In this document: piece after piece, positions 21,401 to 32,861 of the stretch
How positions within the stretch are numbered: position 1 is the first letter of the stretch
Layout: each line of letters opens with the position of its first letter
Assembly: GCA_947579605.1 (NCBI GenBank)
Contig: OX388312.1
Coordinates: 25,815,313-25,879,312 of the forward strand
Source of the DNA: Athripsodes cinereus
Lineage: Eukaryota > Arthropoda > Insecta > Trichoptera > Leptoceridae
Direction: 5' to 3'
DNA: 64,000 nt
The notes under the pieces: model-generated
Databases searched by the model: none
What the model was told of the DNA's origin: nothing
The model's input: the letters and a program-made list of their open reading frames with translations, nothing else
Translations under genes and position numbers: made by a program

Positions 21401-21794
21401 GCGTTGTTTTATAGCCATGTGTAAATAATGCAGTTCTTCACAATATTTGCTAGAAAATTAGATGAGCAGCATTATGTACGTGAATGCAGAGGAAAATAAT
21501 GTGTGTTGGTTGAATATTTATATGTTTTATATGTTATGCAAATAATTTTATCGACAACTAATAAAAATATTTTATACAAGAAATTCTAACTGTTAATATT
21601 AATTATAGTTTTGGATTGGAAGTATATCTCAAAGTTGAATTGAAGATATTGAAATGTATAACGTTTCATGAAAACCTACTATCACGGCATACTCTAAAAC
21701 ACACAGAAAGGAGCGGGATAGAAATGCTTTGTCTCCAAATTCATTGGGTACAAAATTGCTAACTTATTACTTTTTTATCAATTATGTGGATATT

Positions 21795-22010
21795 TCGAAT
21801 ATTACTCAACAGACACCTCACCCGCACAGCCAACATACTGTGCACACTCCCTTTTGTATGAAACAGGAAAGGTGTCCCGATGCTTACGAATCGGCTTAGG
21901 CTGGTTAATGTGCACTTTATCCATGGTACTTCGTTTAACATTTATGTGGTTGTTTTTACTACTTTTTATGTTCAGACTTTCATCATGAGTAAGTGTATTC
22001 GAAATCAACA
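21795..22010. repeat. Dispersed repeat shared with 9690-9890 and 23170-23240
   Basis: It carries the GAAAGGTGTCCCGATGCTTA core also seen near 9810. It is followed by ACTACTTTTTATGTTCAGAC...AGTRTTYGAAATCA, which recurs at 23176-23230. Class unknown. Confidence 0.4.
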
Positions 22011-22647
22011 CTAGCAGTTAACAATTATCAAAAAAGGTAGAAATCCTATTATTTAATAATTAAATTATGAATTATTTATCCATTCATTACTGCATATTGA
22101 TTAAAAACGATTTCATATAGTAATACATTCAAATTTAATAAATCAATATACAGAAGGCGAGTTAATCGCAAAGGCGCTCTTACAAATTACCCTTTTTATT
22201 TAAATCTCTTCAACCGTGCTCAATATGACCGAATTCAACTGTACTAGTCGTGCTGCAAATAATTTCAAACAATAAATATATACAAAGCTAGTACATATCA
22301 TAAATATGTAATATTATAAATAAATACAATCTACGTCTCCCGTCTAGTCTTGATGTATGTATGTTCTATCTCCGTCTCAATAAAATTGCATATTTTATGA
22401 TAGCTCCATAAAAATAACAAGAGACAGACAATAAGACAAGCAGTAGGTATGAAATATATACGTATAAGTATACAATATGAATAATATGGAGTTGTAGCAT
22501 TATCAGTTGAAAAGTACAAATAAAAGTTCTATACCCATATCTCCTCACCATTTCTCATCTTTCTTTAAGAAAAAGCATTTATTTATTTTTCAAAAATGAT
22601 AACCATTTTAATTTGGTCTAATGTATTTCGTACGGAGATTTTCAATT

Positions 22648-22971
22648 TCTTATAGGTATATAAAATTCTCGTGCCAGGGTATTTGTTATCGTACTCCTCC
22701 GAAACGGCTGAACCGATTTTGATGAAATTTTGTGTGCTTATCGGGTAGGTCTGAGAATCGGCTAACATCTATTTTTCATACCCCCAAAAGTTAAGGGTCG
22801 TCCATTCCGAATTTTTTATTTTTAGATTTTGGAAATATTTTTTTTTATGGCATTAAAAAATACATACAGCCCTAAATTTTCACCCTTCTATCATCAACCC
22901 CTATTTCTTAATAGAGATATCAGTATATGGCAAATGTATATGGCAAAACAACGTTTGCCGGGTCAGCTTGT
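22648..22971 (+). mobile_element. Probable Helitron-type non-autonomous element
   Basis: It starts TCTTATAGGTATATAAAATT, has the widespread insect word GGCTGAACCGATTTTGATGA, and ends ACAACGTTTGCCGGGTCAGC followed by TTGT. A TC start and an AGCTwGT-like end fit Helitron ends (TC...CTRR), and I recall near-identical words from insect Helitron-like repeats. No inverted repeats or target duplication are seen, also as expected. Assignment is from memory of such words, not from a search. Confidence 0.45.
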
Positions 22972-23259
22972 CTTTTAGTAGGTATATTTATGAAATGTCC
23001 TCAGAGAGATCCTTCATTTACAAAGTATTACATGATATTGTTGCTTGTGAGACATTTCTCGTTACCAAAAAAATGCGATAGCAATAATATGATAATGTCC
23101 AATCAGTTGTGTTAGTTTTGAAATGGAGATATTACGAAGATGATTGTACTCTTTTTAATTATTTGGATGTATAAACTACTTTTTATGTGCGAACTTTTAT
23201 CATATATGTAAGAGTATTGGAAATCATTATACAATATTGATATACAAAGACGATTTCAT

Positions 23260-23550
23260 TGACTGAGATCTGGTGTGGGGAACTGCCGTGAGAATAGAGA
23301 ACGATGGGGCTTCTTGCAGAGAGAATCCGGAGCGTGTGACTGCGGTGGAGCGCAGACGATGCCACACTACACTTGTTGGAGTGTTCGTTGTGGCCTGTCG
23401 CATGCACCATGGAGGATATTTTGCCATTGAGAGAAAATCAAATTGTCACCGGTTTCAGACGAAAATTGAAAATTGCACTCTTCACCGGCGACCTTGAGAC
23501 GGTCTAGGGACTGTTAAACGGCGTCAAAACAAAATCATCCAGAATCATCA
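23260..23550 (+). pseudogene. LINE 3' end relic plus unexplained GC-richer block
   Basis: 23430-23550 reads FRRKLKIALF then a tail with TTAAACGGCGTCAAAAC, like the LINE end at 21290-21345. It finishes in a CATCATCAT-like run. The block 23265-23425 before it is GC-richer, open on both strands and not recognised. Confidence 0.45.
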
Positions 23551-23559
23551 TCATCTCTA

Positions 23560-24125
23560 TATGCTGTGCGTTTTGCACAGTACTGGAGATCCGTTTGATT
23601 GGTTTTTTGGGTCTACACTATCTAAAGCTAACCATGAACATAATTTTAAGGCTAAGTAAATTATTTTTTTTATTTTGCTATTTGAAACATTGTTGTATTA
23701 TTCACTCTAGGTATACAAAACTATTACAACACTGACAAGTAGGTATCTATGTAATGTATTCATATATTTAAGATATTTTTTATACTGTACAATGAATAAA
23801 TTAAACGTTTTTCTGTACTTAAGTATTTTTGTTCTATTAAGAATGATTTTATCTTCCAATTATCCTTGTTTCTTTATTGAGATTATGTTTAGAATAAATT
23901 TCAGAATGTAATTCACAAGACAACAAAGAAATAAACCGCTAATAAAATGTGATTTCTGATTTGTATCTCTTCTATTTTCTTCTCAATTACTTCATTTGGA
24001 ATTTTATTCAGACATTTCTTTCACTGTTAATGTGTTTTTTTTTTTTATTATGAACACTGAAGTAATATATTATAGATATGTAAACATAAATACTAACATT
24101 AGTATAAACTTTTAAAATATGAATT
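23560..24125. other. Non-coding AT-rich stretch
   Basis: No feature beyond a T run (~24032-24044) was seen. Confidence 0.4.
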
Positions 24126-24149
24126 TAAGTTTGAAGCGTATCCTAAATA

Positions 24150-24265
24150 CCTTCGAGTTCACGGTAAGCAATAAACATGTGTCAGGTGGAGTACGTCGGT
24201 AGCAGGAAGAATCGAAACCAGGACCTCTCGATTGAATATCTGAGATTGTACTATTGGGCCGATAA
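24150..24265 (-). mobile_element. tRNA-like SINE head, third type
   Basis: On the minus strand it reads GGCCCAATAGTACAATCTCA, then CAATCGAGAGGTCC, then a B box GGTTTCGATTC, then CTACCGAC. The order fits a tRNA-derived SINE head. The A-box-like part is decayed and no clear tail was found. Confidence 0.45.
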
Positions 24266-24734
24266 AATATTTCAATTACTTATGAAAGATCTGGCTAAGC
24301 TAAAAGAACAGTTTTAAGCAAGTGATATCCAACAAAAAAAAAACAAACAAAATATTTGGATATTTAATTTTGAGATCTCTGCAAAGACGTATTCTTTGCA
24401 GAGATCTACCACCATTTTTCATAAGTTTACAAGGGTTCTGTAAATGATAAATCGTCGTTGCATGTTTAAAATGACGCATGTACGAGTATTTTTATTTAGG
24501 CATGCTCTTAAAAAAACTGTTCATTAGGCCATTAAAATTGTTGTTTAAACTTTTTGTTTTTAAATATAATTAAGTTTTAATGTTCGTTCGCTAGAATCAC
24601 TTTAAAAAATTGTTTTAATGTAATAACAAGCGTTTTATTATAGAAAATTCAAAACATTATTTATTCATATGCGTCATTTAAAATATGCTACGATAAAATA
24701 CTTGTACAACATTCCGATTATGATATTTAACATC

Positions 24735-24830
24735 TTCAATTCAGTGATGATATAGGTATGCCAAATATCCTAAATATTTTTATACTTTATTGGCACAGAA
24801 AAGACGACCTGCATATTTAAATTAAATACT
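24735..24830 (+). repeat. Family R middle fragment
   Basis: CAGTGATGATATAGGTATGC...TATTGGCACAGAAAAGACGA...CTGCATAT follows the order of the R middle block. Both ends are missing. Confidence 0.4.
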
Positions 24831-24885
24831 AATTGCCAAGCGTTTTCGCCTTGCGGCATCATCAGGGCAAGAGTTACTTAATTTT
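24826..24885 (+). repeat. Short repeat shared (inverted) with 27237-27425
   Basis: AATTGCCAAGCGTTTTCGCC, TTGCGGCATCATCAGGGCAA, GAGTTACTTAA is the reverse complement, with changes, of 27358-27425 and of 27237-27300. The two minus-strand copies lie ~120 bp apart. Class unknown. Confidence 0.5.
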
Positions 24886-25095
24886 GTGTATTTTGTTGCT
24901 CACAGATCCGATACTATACAATGGAGGATACTACATACAACATTATTTTGGACATAATATTGCAAAAGGCGAAGGATTAGTGGCTGATAAAACAGGTGCA
25001 TTAAAAAGGACCTTTTGTGACCCTGGGTAAACCGCAGGGTAATAACCGGTTCACAAAGAAGAGGGGGAGCTTTAGCCGGTTCAAGTCCGGCACTA

Positions 25096-25293
25096 CCAGA
25101 GGCCTGAGTCAATAACACATTTTCACGTTACGTTTTCGTTCCGTTAACGTTCGAGTATAGACGAAGTTGCAAGCAAGTGTCAATTTCGTTGCTAAAATAC
25201 ACAATAGTTACGAAAATTAACACTTTGGCGCAACATCGTCTACATTTGAACGCTAACGTAACGTGAAAATGTGTTATTGACTCAGGCCTCTGG
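25096..25293. mobile_element. Palindromic MITE, family P1 copy 1
   Basis: The 198-bp palindrome has arms CCAGAGGCCTGAGTCAATAA... / ...TTATTGACTCAGGCCTCTGG, perfect over at least 39 bases, then looser towards the centre. A related one lies at 36852-37051. No TSD could be assigned, so the superfamily is open. Confidence 0.8.
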
Positions 25294-25650
25294 TCTGAAA
25301 GGCTGGGTGTCCATGACGGATTTCCCCCACTCAAATAAAAATCTCTTCAGATATTGAAAACATGAAGGTAGATATAGGTAAAAGGAAGATTTTTTTTAAA
25401 AACTCATATAATGTATGTATTTTATTATTGCACCATCTTTCTCGTAAAACCAATATCAGGTAGAAAGATATAAAATAATAATATGTATTCCTTTAATATA
25501 GACAGTCAGGTATAAACGTATAAATAAATGAAGGAACAACGCGAAGAAGGAGTTCGCTCGCTTTGACAGGAAAAATGTGGCACTCCAATAAAAATCTTCC
25601 TGCAAATGATACAGTGTTACATAAATTTATAGACAGATAAAATAATAAAA

Positions 25651-25893
25651 CTAGGAAAACAGTTTCGTGGAATTGGAATTTATTCCGCGCACTACTCGTA
25701 CTAGCGCAGATTGTGTGCTCTGTTCAAAGGCGGCTGGTGGGTTACACGCGGGGTAAGATACTTGAGTCTCGTCGGGTATAAGCGCAGAGATATTCACATC
25801 ATTGTTTTTAACATTATTTTTTCCCTGTTGTCCTTCCTCTCTTGGTGCACTTATACATAGATGATATTTTACTGCGGGGCACATTGAGTGCAT
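25651..25893 (-). other. Unassigned open frame, not TE-like by eye
   Basis: An 80-codon minus-strand frame includes ISALIPDETQVSYPACNPPA and is less AT-biased than chance frames nearby. It has no motif I recognise, and I saw no splice sites that link it to another exon. It may be a scrap of a LINE or LTR protein. Confidence 0.2.
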
Positions 25894-25921
25894 AATCCTA
25901 ATATCTTCGCTGTATGCTTAA

Positions 25922-26140
25922 GACAGTTGGCCAAAAAGAGCACTGTTCTTCCGTTCGTAAGGATCCCGTCGGCCCAGGCGTCCCTCTTTCACAATACACC
26001 GTTCCTATGACGATGACATCAGAGCGCAGGGAGTGTCGTGGGAAGAGGTGACGCGATTGGCACAGAGACGCTCTAAATGGAGGAGGCTAGTTTCTTCCCT
26101 GTGCTCCTAAGAGGAGCATTGAGGGCGATGATGATGTATA
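25922..26140 (+). pseudogene. LINE tail (QLAQRR family), 5'-truncated
   Basis: This matches the 3' end of the family at 62909-63485: the AAAAAGAGCACTGTTCTTCC block, the GTCCCTCTTTCACAATACAC block, AGTGTCGTGGGAAGAGGTGA, and the end GAGCATTGAGGGCGATGATG. Several frameshifts and a premature TAA are present. It finishes in a GAT run, the usual tail of this family. Confidence 0.7.
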
Positions 26141-26149
26141 AGAAGTAAT

Positions 26150-26830
26150 TTAATACGTATTAATATTTTAGTAGTCTTTATCGCTTTTTAATACATGTGA
26201 CACACGTTTTTGTCGTCATATGTATTTTGTAAAACTGTCTATATTCCAAATATAGTAAAATAAAAAGAAGGCAAAAAAATACGGAAAACCTTGATTTCTT
26301 CTTAATTCTCATCTTTGACAATGAATAAAGATGCACTGTTTTTCTTAAAGCGTAATATTTTGATGAATTGTTTTTAATTATTTATACTTATTGCGGCGCA
26401 TTGACTCTCCTAAAGAGGAACCGCCGGTGGTTATATTATAGGAATTATTATTTTTGTAGGTATATCGCTTTTTCTTATTGCATGTAGGTATATAGTATGT
26501 CTCCCCTCGAACATTGTCAATTTATGCTTCAATAAAATAAAGAGACAATCTTCTTTTATAGTTGTTTATGTTTGGAAGCGGACAAATTAAGACTGTAATG
26601 ATATTTCCTTGTGTTCCTCTTTCCACCATATTGTTATACTTATTCCATGTATAACAATACATATTGTACGTTTTTACTTATATTTTTTTTTTTGTTTTTT
26701 TTTTTTGTCTTATTGTATCTTGTCGAGGCAGTGCAGTCAATAGATCCAGTTGCTTAAGCTACCCACAACACGTCTATGTATGGACAAATTTTAATTCACT
26801 GTGTCGGTGTTTAGGTAGTAGAATTCCATA
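26150..26830. other. Non-coding stretch
   Basis: A short block near 26398-26440 (CCTAAAGAGGAACCGCCG) may be a LINE scrap. The rest was not recognised. Confidence 0.35.
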
Positions 26831-27031
26831 TCGAAAAAATAAAACAGGTGTTTTATTCTACTAAAGATTTTATTTTGTGAGAGAGACGTCTTTCGTCTTA
26901 TGAGGACATTGTCAATCGACGATTGTCAATCGACGTCAATCGTCGATTGACAATGTCCTCATAAGACGAAAGACGTCTCTCTCACAAAATAAAATCTTTA
27001 GTAGAATAAAACACCTGTTTTATTTTTTCGA
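26831..27031. mobile_element. Near-perfect 201-bp palindrome (MITE)
   Basis: The left arm starts TCGAAAAAATAAAACAGGTG and the right arm ends with its exact complement. The arms continue through GAGAGAGACGTCTTTCGTCT to a centre around GACGTCAATC. Near-perfect pairing across the full length suggests a young or gene-converted copy. Related: 1-141 (decayed) and 28551-28595 (one arm). Confidence 0.85.
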
Positions 27032-27236
27032 CAAATTTTAAAGTGGAAGCCCCAGATTTTGACATTAATTAGCCAGATGGTTTGCGGGACTTTAAATGTT
27101 AAATTAAGTCCGTTACTTTTTTAGGGATGAAACCTCTCCTTCAAAGTCTAAAATTATTCATAACTTCATTCGTGTGATCAAGAAAATTCAAAAATAAAAA
27201 TTTAAAAAGGAAACAAAAATATTTTTTTAAATATTA

Positions 27237-27425
27237 AATTACTCTTGTCCTGACAACGCTCCAAAGCGAACGTGCTCAGCAATTAGTGTGTAGTTATTGT
27301 TAATTGTTAAAAAACAAAAACGACATTGAAAAAAAAATCTAAAAAAACACAAAATAAAATTTATTAAAAATTAAGTTACTCTTGCCCTCAAGATGCTACA
27401 AGGCGAAAGTGCTCAGCACTTAGTA
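27237..27425 (-). repeat. Two diverged direct copies of a short repeat
   Basis: ATTACTCTTGTCCTGACAAC at 27237 and AGTTACTCTTGCCCTCAAGA at 27372 start similar blocks that include GCGAAMGTGCTCAGCA. They match 24826-24885 on the other strand. Confidence 0.5.
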
Positions 27426-27959
27426 TCTTAGTTATTGTTTAATGATTTAATACAAAATCTTATGTGAAAAAAATGTTTTCTATGCGATAATAATACATTT
27501 CAAACTTTACATTAACTTAAAAATGATTATCAAGTTGTCAGAGTTATTCATCTACTCAACAAAAACAACACTTACTAATGTTTCCGACGTATCTACTTTC
27601 ACCAATACAAACTAGCAACAACTATCAACTCGAATATAACATAAAATATTGTGCACAAGTCTAATTTTCCTTGAAATTTAATACTTTGTATCCATAGAGT
27701 GCACTACATTACATAAACATACCGACAGACATACTTTATGTTATTATTGTATCAATGAACTCTAAAACAAACGATAAAAATGCATCCAACATTTTATTAA
27801 CGAATGCAATCAACAAAAGTAATAAAATACTAGTTTGTTCACTCGTATACCTACATTGCAATTCGTTTATTTGTTACTTTAAAAACATGGAGAATGTTTT
27901 TTAATTCACAAGATTTTAAATTAATAAACTATAATAAGTTTATTAATGAGTTTTGTCAA

Positions 27960-28134
27960 AGCTGTCTTTCTTCGTTGTCGATCCCTCAGTTAGAGGATCC
28001 TGATCGACATAAGGCTTATTGATCTATGGTTTTCTATGTTGTAGGGTCTCATTTTTAAACACAATTAAAACTTCAGCGGTTTGCCATTTTTTTGGAATTT
28101 CTCTCTTCTTTAGTGTATTTATTAAAACAATGTT
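27960..28134 (-). pseudogene. LINE RT fragment (fingers region)
   Basis: The minus-strand reading has LKKREIPKKWQTAEVLIVFK, then NETLQHRKP and, past a stop, INKPYVDQD. This is the IPxxWKxAxVixIxK...NYRPIS region in front of the RT core of a non-LTR retrotransposon, in decayed form. A second LINE has inserted into it at 28153-28530. Confidence 0.5.
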
Positions 28135-28152
28135 TAAAGGGATTCCTCAAAG

Positions 28153-28530
28153 GGATTCCTCGGTTGGCGGCCTTTGAGATGTGGTGCTACAGACGCATGC
28201 TTAAGATCCATTAGTCGGAACACGTCGAAAACGAAGAAGTATTAACCAGGGTAGGGGAAAAAAGGCAACTTCTTAAGAGAATCGGTCAACAACGAGCTAA
28301 CTGGATTGGCCACAACATCAGGCACCCAGGACTACTCATCGCCATCGCGGAGGGTAAGACCGAGGGGACAAATGGCAGAGGCCGACCAAGAGACGCGTAT
28401 ATGGACCAACTAAAGAGGGACATGAACTGTGACTCATAAAGCTGAAAAGACTGGCTGAGAATAGAGACGAATGGAGAAGAAAAACCAAACTCGTTGCAGA
28501 CCAATCCAATGGATTGTAACTTATTATATA
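28153..28530 (+). mobile_element. 5'-truncated LINE insertion with 18-bp TSD
   Basis: TAAAGGGATTCCTCAAAG occurs at 28135-28152 and again at 28531-28548, a perfect 18-bp target duplication. The insert reads AAFEMWCYRRMLKIH, stop, SEHVENEEVLTRV, then QRANWIGHNIRHPGLLIAIA and GRGRPRDAYMDQLKR, the C-terminal region of an insect non-LTR polyprotein. Two in-frame stops show it is dead. It ends in an AT-rich tail rather than a pure A run. Confidence 0.75.
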
Positions 28531-28550
28531 TAAAGGGATTCCTCAAAGAG

Positions 28551-28595
28551 CGTCTTTCAGATTGATAAGACGAAAGACGTCTCTCTCGCGATCAA
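28551..28595. repeat. Single arm of the 26831-27031 MITE family
   Basis: AAGACGAAAGACGTCTCTCT matches the arm of the palindrome. A short decayed opposite arm (GCGTCTTTCAG) directly precedes it, so this is probably a deleted copy. Confidence 0.5.
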
Positions 28596-28599
28596 TAAT

Positions 28600-29800
28600 A
28601 ATTTATAGTGATAAGAAACACATGTTTCAATTTAGATATCTCAACTTCCATATGATAACGGATCTGTCTATTTTCCAAATAATACGTTGGGTTAAAATTA
28701 TCAATATAAAGTAAATAAAATGAAAAAAAATATTCAACAAAAATGTTTGAAACCGATATTGAAATACAATTTTATTCTTTAATCCATTAAAAAAAACTCA
28801 AAATATTTATAGGGTGTTTTAAAATGTTGTTAAATAAAAAATGACAGTATAAATAAATTTAATACACAACTTATATAAAATATATACTTTTTTATATGTC
28901 GCTATGTATACACGTAATATATATCTGCTGTTTATTATATTTTTATATATACCTACCTATAAGACTTTAATATTTTTTATTCGTTGAGATAACATATAGA
29001 ATTATGACTCATAAAGCAAAATATTGTGTTATTAAGCAATAAAATCATTTTAATTAAAGTGTTTCCTTTGACGTTTATTAAAAATAACATATTTCATCGT
29101 TGATCCCCGACATTTCTTCATTTTAGGGGTTTCTTATGACTGTAGTACAAATAAATTGTTTTTGGGATAAAGATTGCGGATATGATTATTTTTGGGTATA
29201 CAAGAAAAAAAACCTTGTATTAAGTAGATCATCTGGTTGCCCCAGTTGTGGAAGTAGCTTTGATGATATCAGTGACAAGACAAGACTTTTTCAAATTTAT
29301 TGATGATCATTTTAAGAACATTTTTAAATGAAACATCATTGAGCTATGCGAACATTATTTTCAGCTGTTTTATGGTTTCAGAAAAAAATAATAGTTTATC
29401 AACCAATACAACTTCAAATTTTTTTTGAGAATTTAATTTATTCAAAATAAGGCTATAAATTTAATATTGTACAATTAATAAATAATGCATAATAAACATA
29501 ACTATAAATACACCATAAAACTGTGATACCTATATGGTATTATTATAATTTATTACATCATGGTAGGTATATAATTTGTAATTTTTTTGTAATAAATATT
29601 CAAAAGATTAAAAGCAATGGTCTTTCGATATTCCCATCGGCCTTATAGGGAAGAAAAATACCTAAATGAAAAAAAAATTTATGAAAAGAAATTATGTCTT
29701 TTTTTATATTAGTTTTTCTGTAGTCGTATAGATAGATAGAAATTCTTCTGAGTAAAATAATCAAATTAATATAATATGTACTTCTGTGAAGTGCCCGACG
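28600..29800. other. Non-coding AT-rich stretch
   Basis: About 1.2 kb with no recognisable gene or element. Confidence 0.45.
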
Positions 29801-29807
29801 AAATATT

Positions 29808-30030
29808 GGTCTCCCACTCTTTTCCGTAAGTTTTCGAGTGTTCTGTAAGAGGCAGGTATTCTTTAAAATTGATGCAATTTACATCCTAAATTTCGTAATA
29901 ACGTTTTCGATACATCCTGAATGACTTATTTTTTAGCACGCCGAAGACGGCTTGCCATTTTTTTATATGCAGCTGATCTGCTGGCTTCCTCACTTGTAGG
30001 ATATGCCGTAATGGTGTAGTAGTTATATCA
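29808..30030 (+). repeat. Family R copy
   Basis: This copy has the 5' block (GGTCTCCCACTCTTTTCCGT, TTTTCGAGTGTTCTGTAAGA), a decayed middle, and the 3' block (TATGCAGCTGATCTGCTGGC, CTCACTTGTAGGATATGCCG). The 5' block defines the start of the family as TCYMCCACT...TTTTCCRWRR. Confidence 0.6.
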
Positions 30031-30549
30031 GTATATTATGTTTTTAATTTTTGTAATTTTGAATTCGTTTAATTTAATAGAGTTATTTTGTGTATTTCGT
30101 TACTGCGTATATAATTATATTATTATCATGATTACATGTTATTATGTATACAGAAAAAGTTATTTGTTTTTTCTTTGTTCATGATGCGTGTGAGATATGA
30201 GATTTCGTCATGTGAGATTTTTTTAATCATATCATTATTACCCTCTGTGCTACGAGTTTAGTCTGGGCTTTTGATATCATAATGAAATACAGTCGAGTTT
30301 TGATATACCGAATTACAGTATACAGCTGAGAAATTGGTTTATTGGCAAAAATTTCACTTATAGAGATAAATCGGTCTGGATATCGAATAAAAGAGGTTTC
30401 AAGAATAACAATAAGTTGAAAGTTTATAAAGGTATTTGAAATTGTTTTCCAATAAGCAAAAAAAAATGACTTACACATGTTGTGGAAGTTAAATTGATTT
30501 CTGTGATTTGGAAACGCTCTCCAAAGAAATGACTTATTTTTTTATTTAT

Positions 30550-30680
30550 TTATTTTATTCTTCTTGCACATCATCATTCCCATAACAAGATCAACAAATT
30601 AGTTTACATAAGAAAAAATGTGATGATTTGCAGTGGCGAGATTATCACTAGGTATATAGTGATAAAATCGCCACTGCACT
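30550..30680. repeat. LINE-like 3' relic with a 21-bp hairpin
   Basis: The region shares TTTATTCTTCTTGCACATC and GATGATTTGCAGTGGCGAG with 10690-10830. At 30629-30649 and 30658-30678 two 21-base arms pair at 19 positions around an 8-base loop. Confidence 0.5.
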
Positions 30681-30826
30681 TATTTATGGAAAGAAATTTA
30701 AATTTGAAATTCTAAGTAAAAATGATTTTCCTTTATGTATAGAATTTGATGTAGAGCGTATTCATTATCTCTTCTATCAGTAATCAAAATTATGGTAATT
30801 TTTACTGATTTTTAACTTATGTAATA

Positions 30827-30990
30827 TATGTTGGCTGAGAGGAACGGTGTTCGGAGATGTTGCCGTCCGAGGATCAATTGGCAAAATCATATAAACCAAA
30901 TCCTAGAGGAAAGGCACGTGTTAAGCACAATTAACAAAAGAGCAAGCATGCGGAAATGTATGACAGTGATATTGATACATATTTTTTTTT
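30827..30990 (+). pseudogene. LINE C-terminal remnant
   Basis: LAERNGVRRCCRPRINWQNH, then ILEERHVLSTINKRASMRKC and MTV. The GRPR-W-x-H pattern and the VLSTINxR motif match the remnant at 20640-20890. Confidence 0.5.
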
Positions 30991-31009
30991 TACAATATAT
31001 TGGTTTTAA

Positions 31010-32860
31010 ACTTGTCAAGGTTTTAGTGTAGGTATCATGTAATATGGAATGTGGTATGGGACGTGTTTATTAAGCATATCAAAATAATAATATGTAATCA
31101 TATTTATCCGTTCAAAATTTTTCTGCGCAGTAGGTATATTCGTTATTATATTTGACTCCCTGCTATCACAATTTCTCTCGGGAAACAAGGACGGCTAATT
31201 TTATTATTATTATAATCATCATGATCTTGTCCTCTGTACTCAAATTAGTTGCGTGTATTATACATATATAAAAAAACAAACAAATTCGTTTAAAAAAGCT
31301 AATCGAGGAATACTTTATCAAAAAGTAAATATCACTTCTACTATTTCTTCTACACCATCATGAAATATTCCAAAAAAGTAGTAGTTAGTTGACTAACTGT
31401 ATGTGATTGACATGCAAGTTTATCTCTCTGTACCAATAATAAAAAATAAGAGATTTAGAATTTGTTGTATCTTTCATCGCTGAATTGTATCTAGATGTCG
31501 ATTGTTTTATACGTGGGGCTAAACGAACACCTGTCTTTTGAAGGAAACTCTTAAACTTCCAGAAAAGAGTACGTACAATACCTATTCTTTACCAGGTATT
31601 TATTTACATATTTATTCAATCGATAGAATACTACAGACAAAACATACATACCTAATACAACAAAATATTCTACAAAGTAATACTGAAATTATGAAAAAAT
31701 GTATGTATTTATGCCAATATTTAAATTCCAGTATATAATTTGTGCATATGTAATTAAGGGAAAAATAAATAAATAAAAAGTCTGCCGCGCTTAGAAACAG
31801 TTCTGATTTAAGTGCATTGAAATCATGTTTCACATATGTAGAGTAAGAATTTTATTTTGATTAAATCAATTAATGTGTACCTACTTCTCGATTCTTCTGT
31901 TTGCGTTGCAGAATGAATGTTAATAAAATCTATTTCAAACTTGAAAATAAGATACAAAATAAACTATACGTTCGAATACTTTTATTTCGAAATTTGTAAA
32001 TACGAAAGTAGATTTTTTCCTTATATTATGATATGCGTCTCGTGTGTTTACTATGAAAACAAATGGAAATTGCTAGTATAGGATTGTGTTACAACAACAT
32101 CAAACGAAGTATCACGTTTACACTTTGTGTGATATCGTTTTCAAAATAATATTAAACATATAAGTAAACAGCCTTCTAAATAAAATAAAAGCTAATGATA
32201 TAAATATATAGGAGTCGTGTACCGAAGCTTCTCTTGTTGAATGTCGCGCGATTGTGAAAAAAGGTGAAAATGTGCTTTTTTTTGTTTTTATTTGTACAAA
32301 TAATTTGCAAAACAATAATATTTATGGCAAACCCTGGTTTTATGGAAACACTTTTGTTTTTTGATTTGCTTATGTCGAAGTATTATTAAAAAATGAACTA
32401 GATTGAAAAGTGTTTTTTCAATTTCATATGGGATTTTGGATGTGAAGTAGTACAGTGTAGGTACATATAAATAGTATTGTGGTGTTGTTATTGTACTGAA
32501 TATGCCTTATAATTATTCTTTATTCTTTCTTCCTTCTCTCTCTCTCACCTCCTATTAACTTATTTGTTATTTTTCTTTTCTTTTTTTCTTCCTTCTCTTC
32601 CCCACCTATTGTGTACTTACCTACTTATATTGGTTTTTTTTGTACCTACTACATAATAATGAATATATTTAAGATACTATAATTGGCGATGTAAATCAAA
32701 TATTGAACTTGTAAATTACTTATTCCTATTGTAAATGCTGTTGTATCTAAAAAAAAAGTGTTTTCTTTCTTCCAACATGTTTGTTCCAAAAGATGGAATT
32801 TTTATATTAATGAGAAATAGATGAGTTTTTTACAGCTGCACTTATTCGCCTATTTGTTCA
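31010..32860. other. Non-coding AT-rich stretch
   Basis: No gene was recognised. A pyrimidine-rich stretch near 31897-31912 followed by GCAG could be a splice acceptor, but the bases after it do not open into a recognisable exon. A CT-rich run lies at 32525-32605. Confidence 0.4.
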
Positions 32861-32861
32861 A

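Noticed and set aside
21759..22011. Two overlapping minus-strand frames of 60-69 codons
   Set aside because: They lie over a dispersed repeat (shared with 9.7-9.9 kb) and do not read the same way in the other copy.
31890..31960. Splice acceptor followed by a host exon
   Set aside because: TGTTTGCGTTGCAG looks like an acceptor, but the following bases give no recognisable protein and no partner exon was found.
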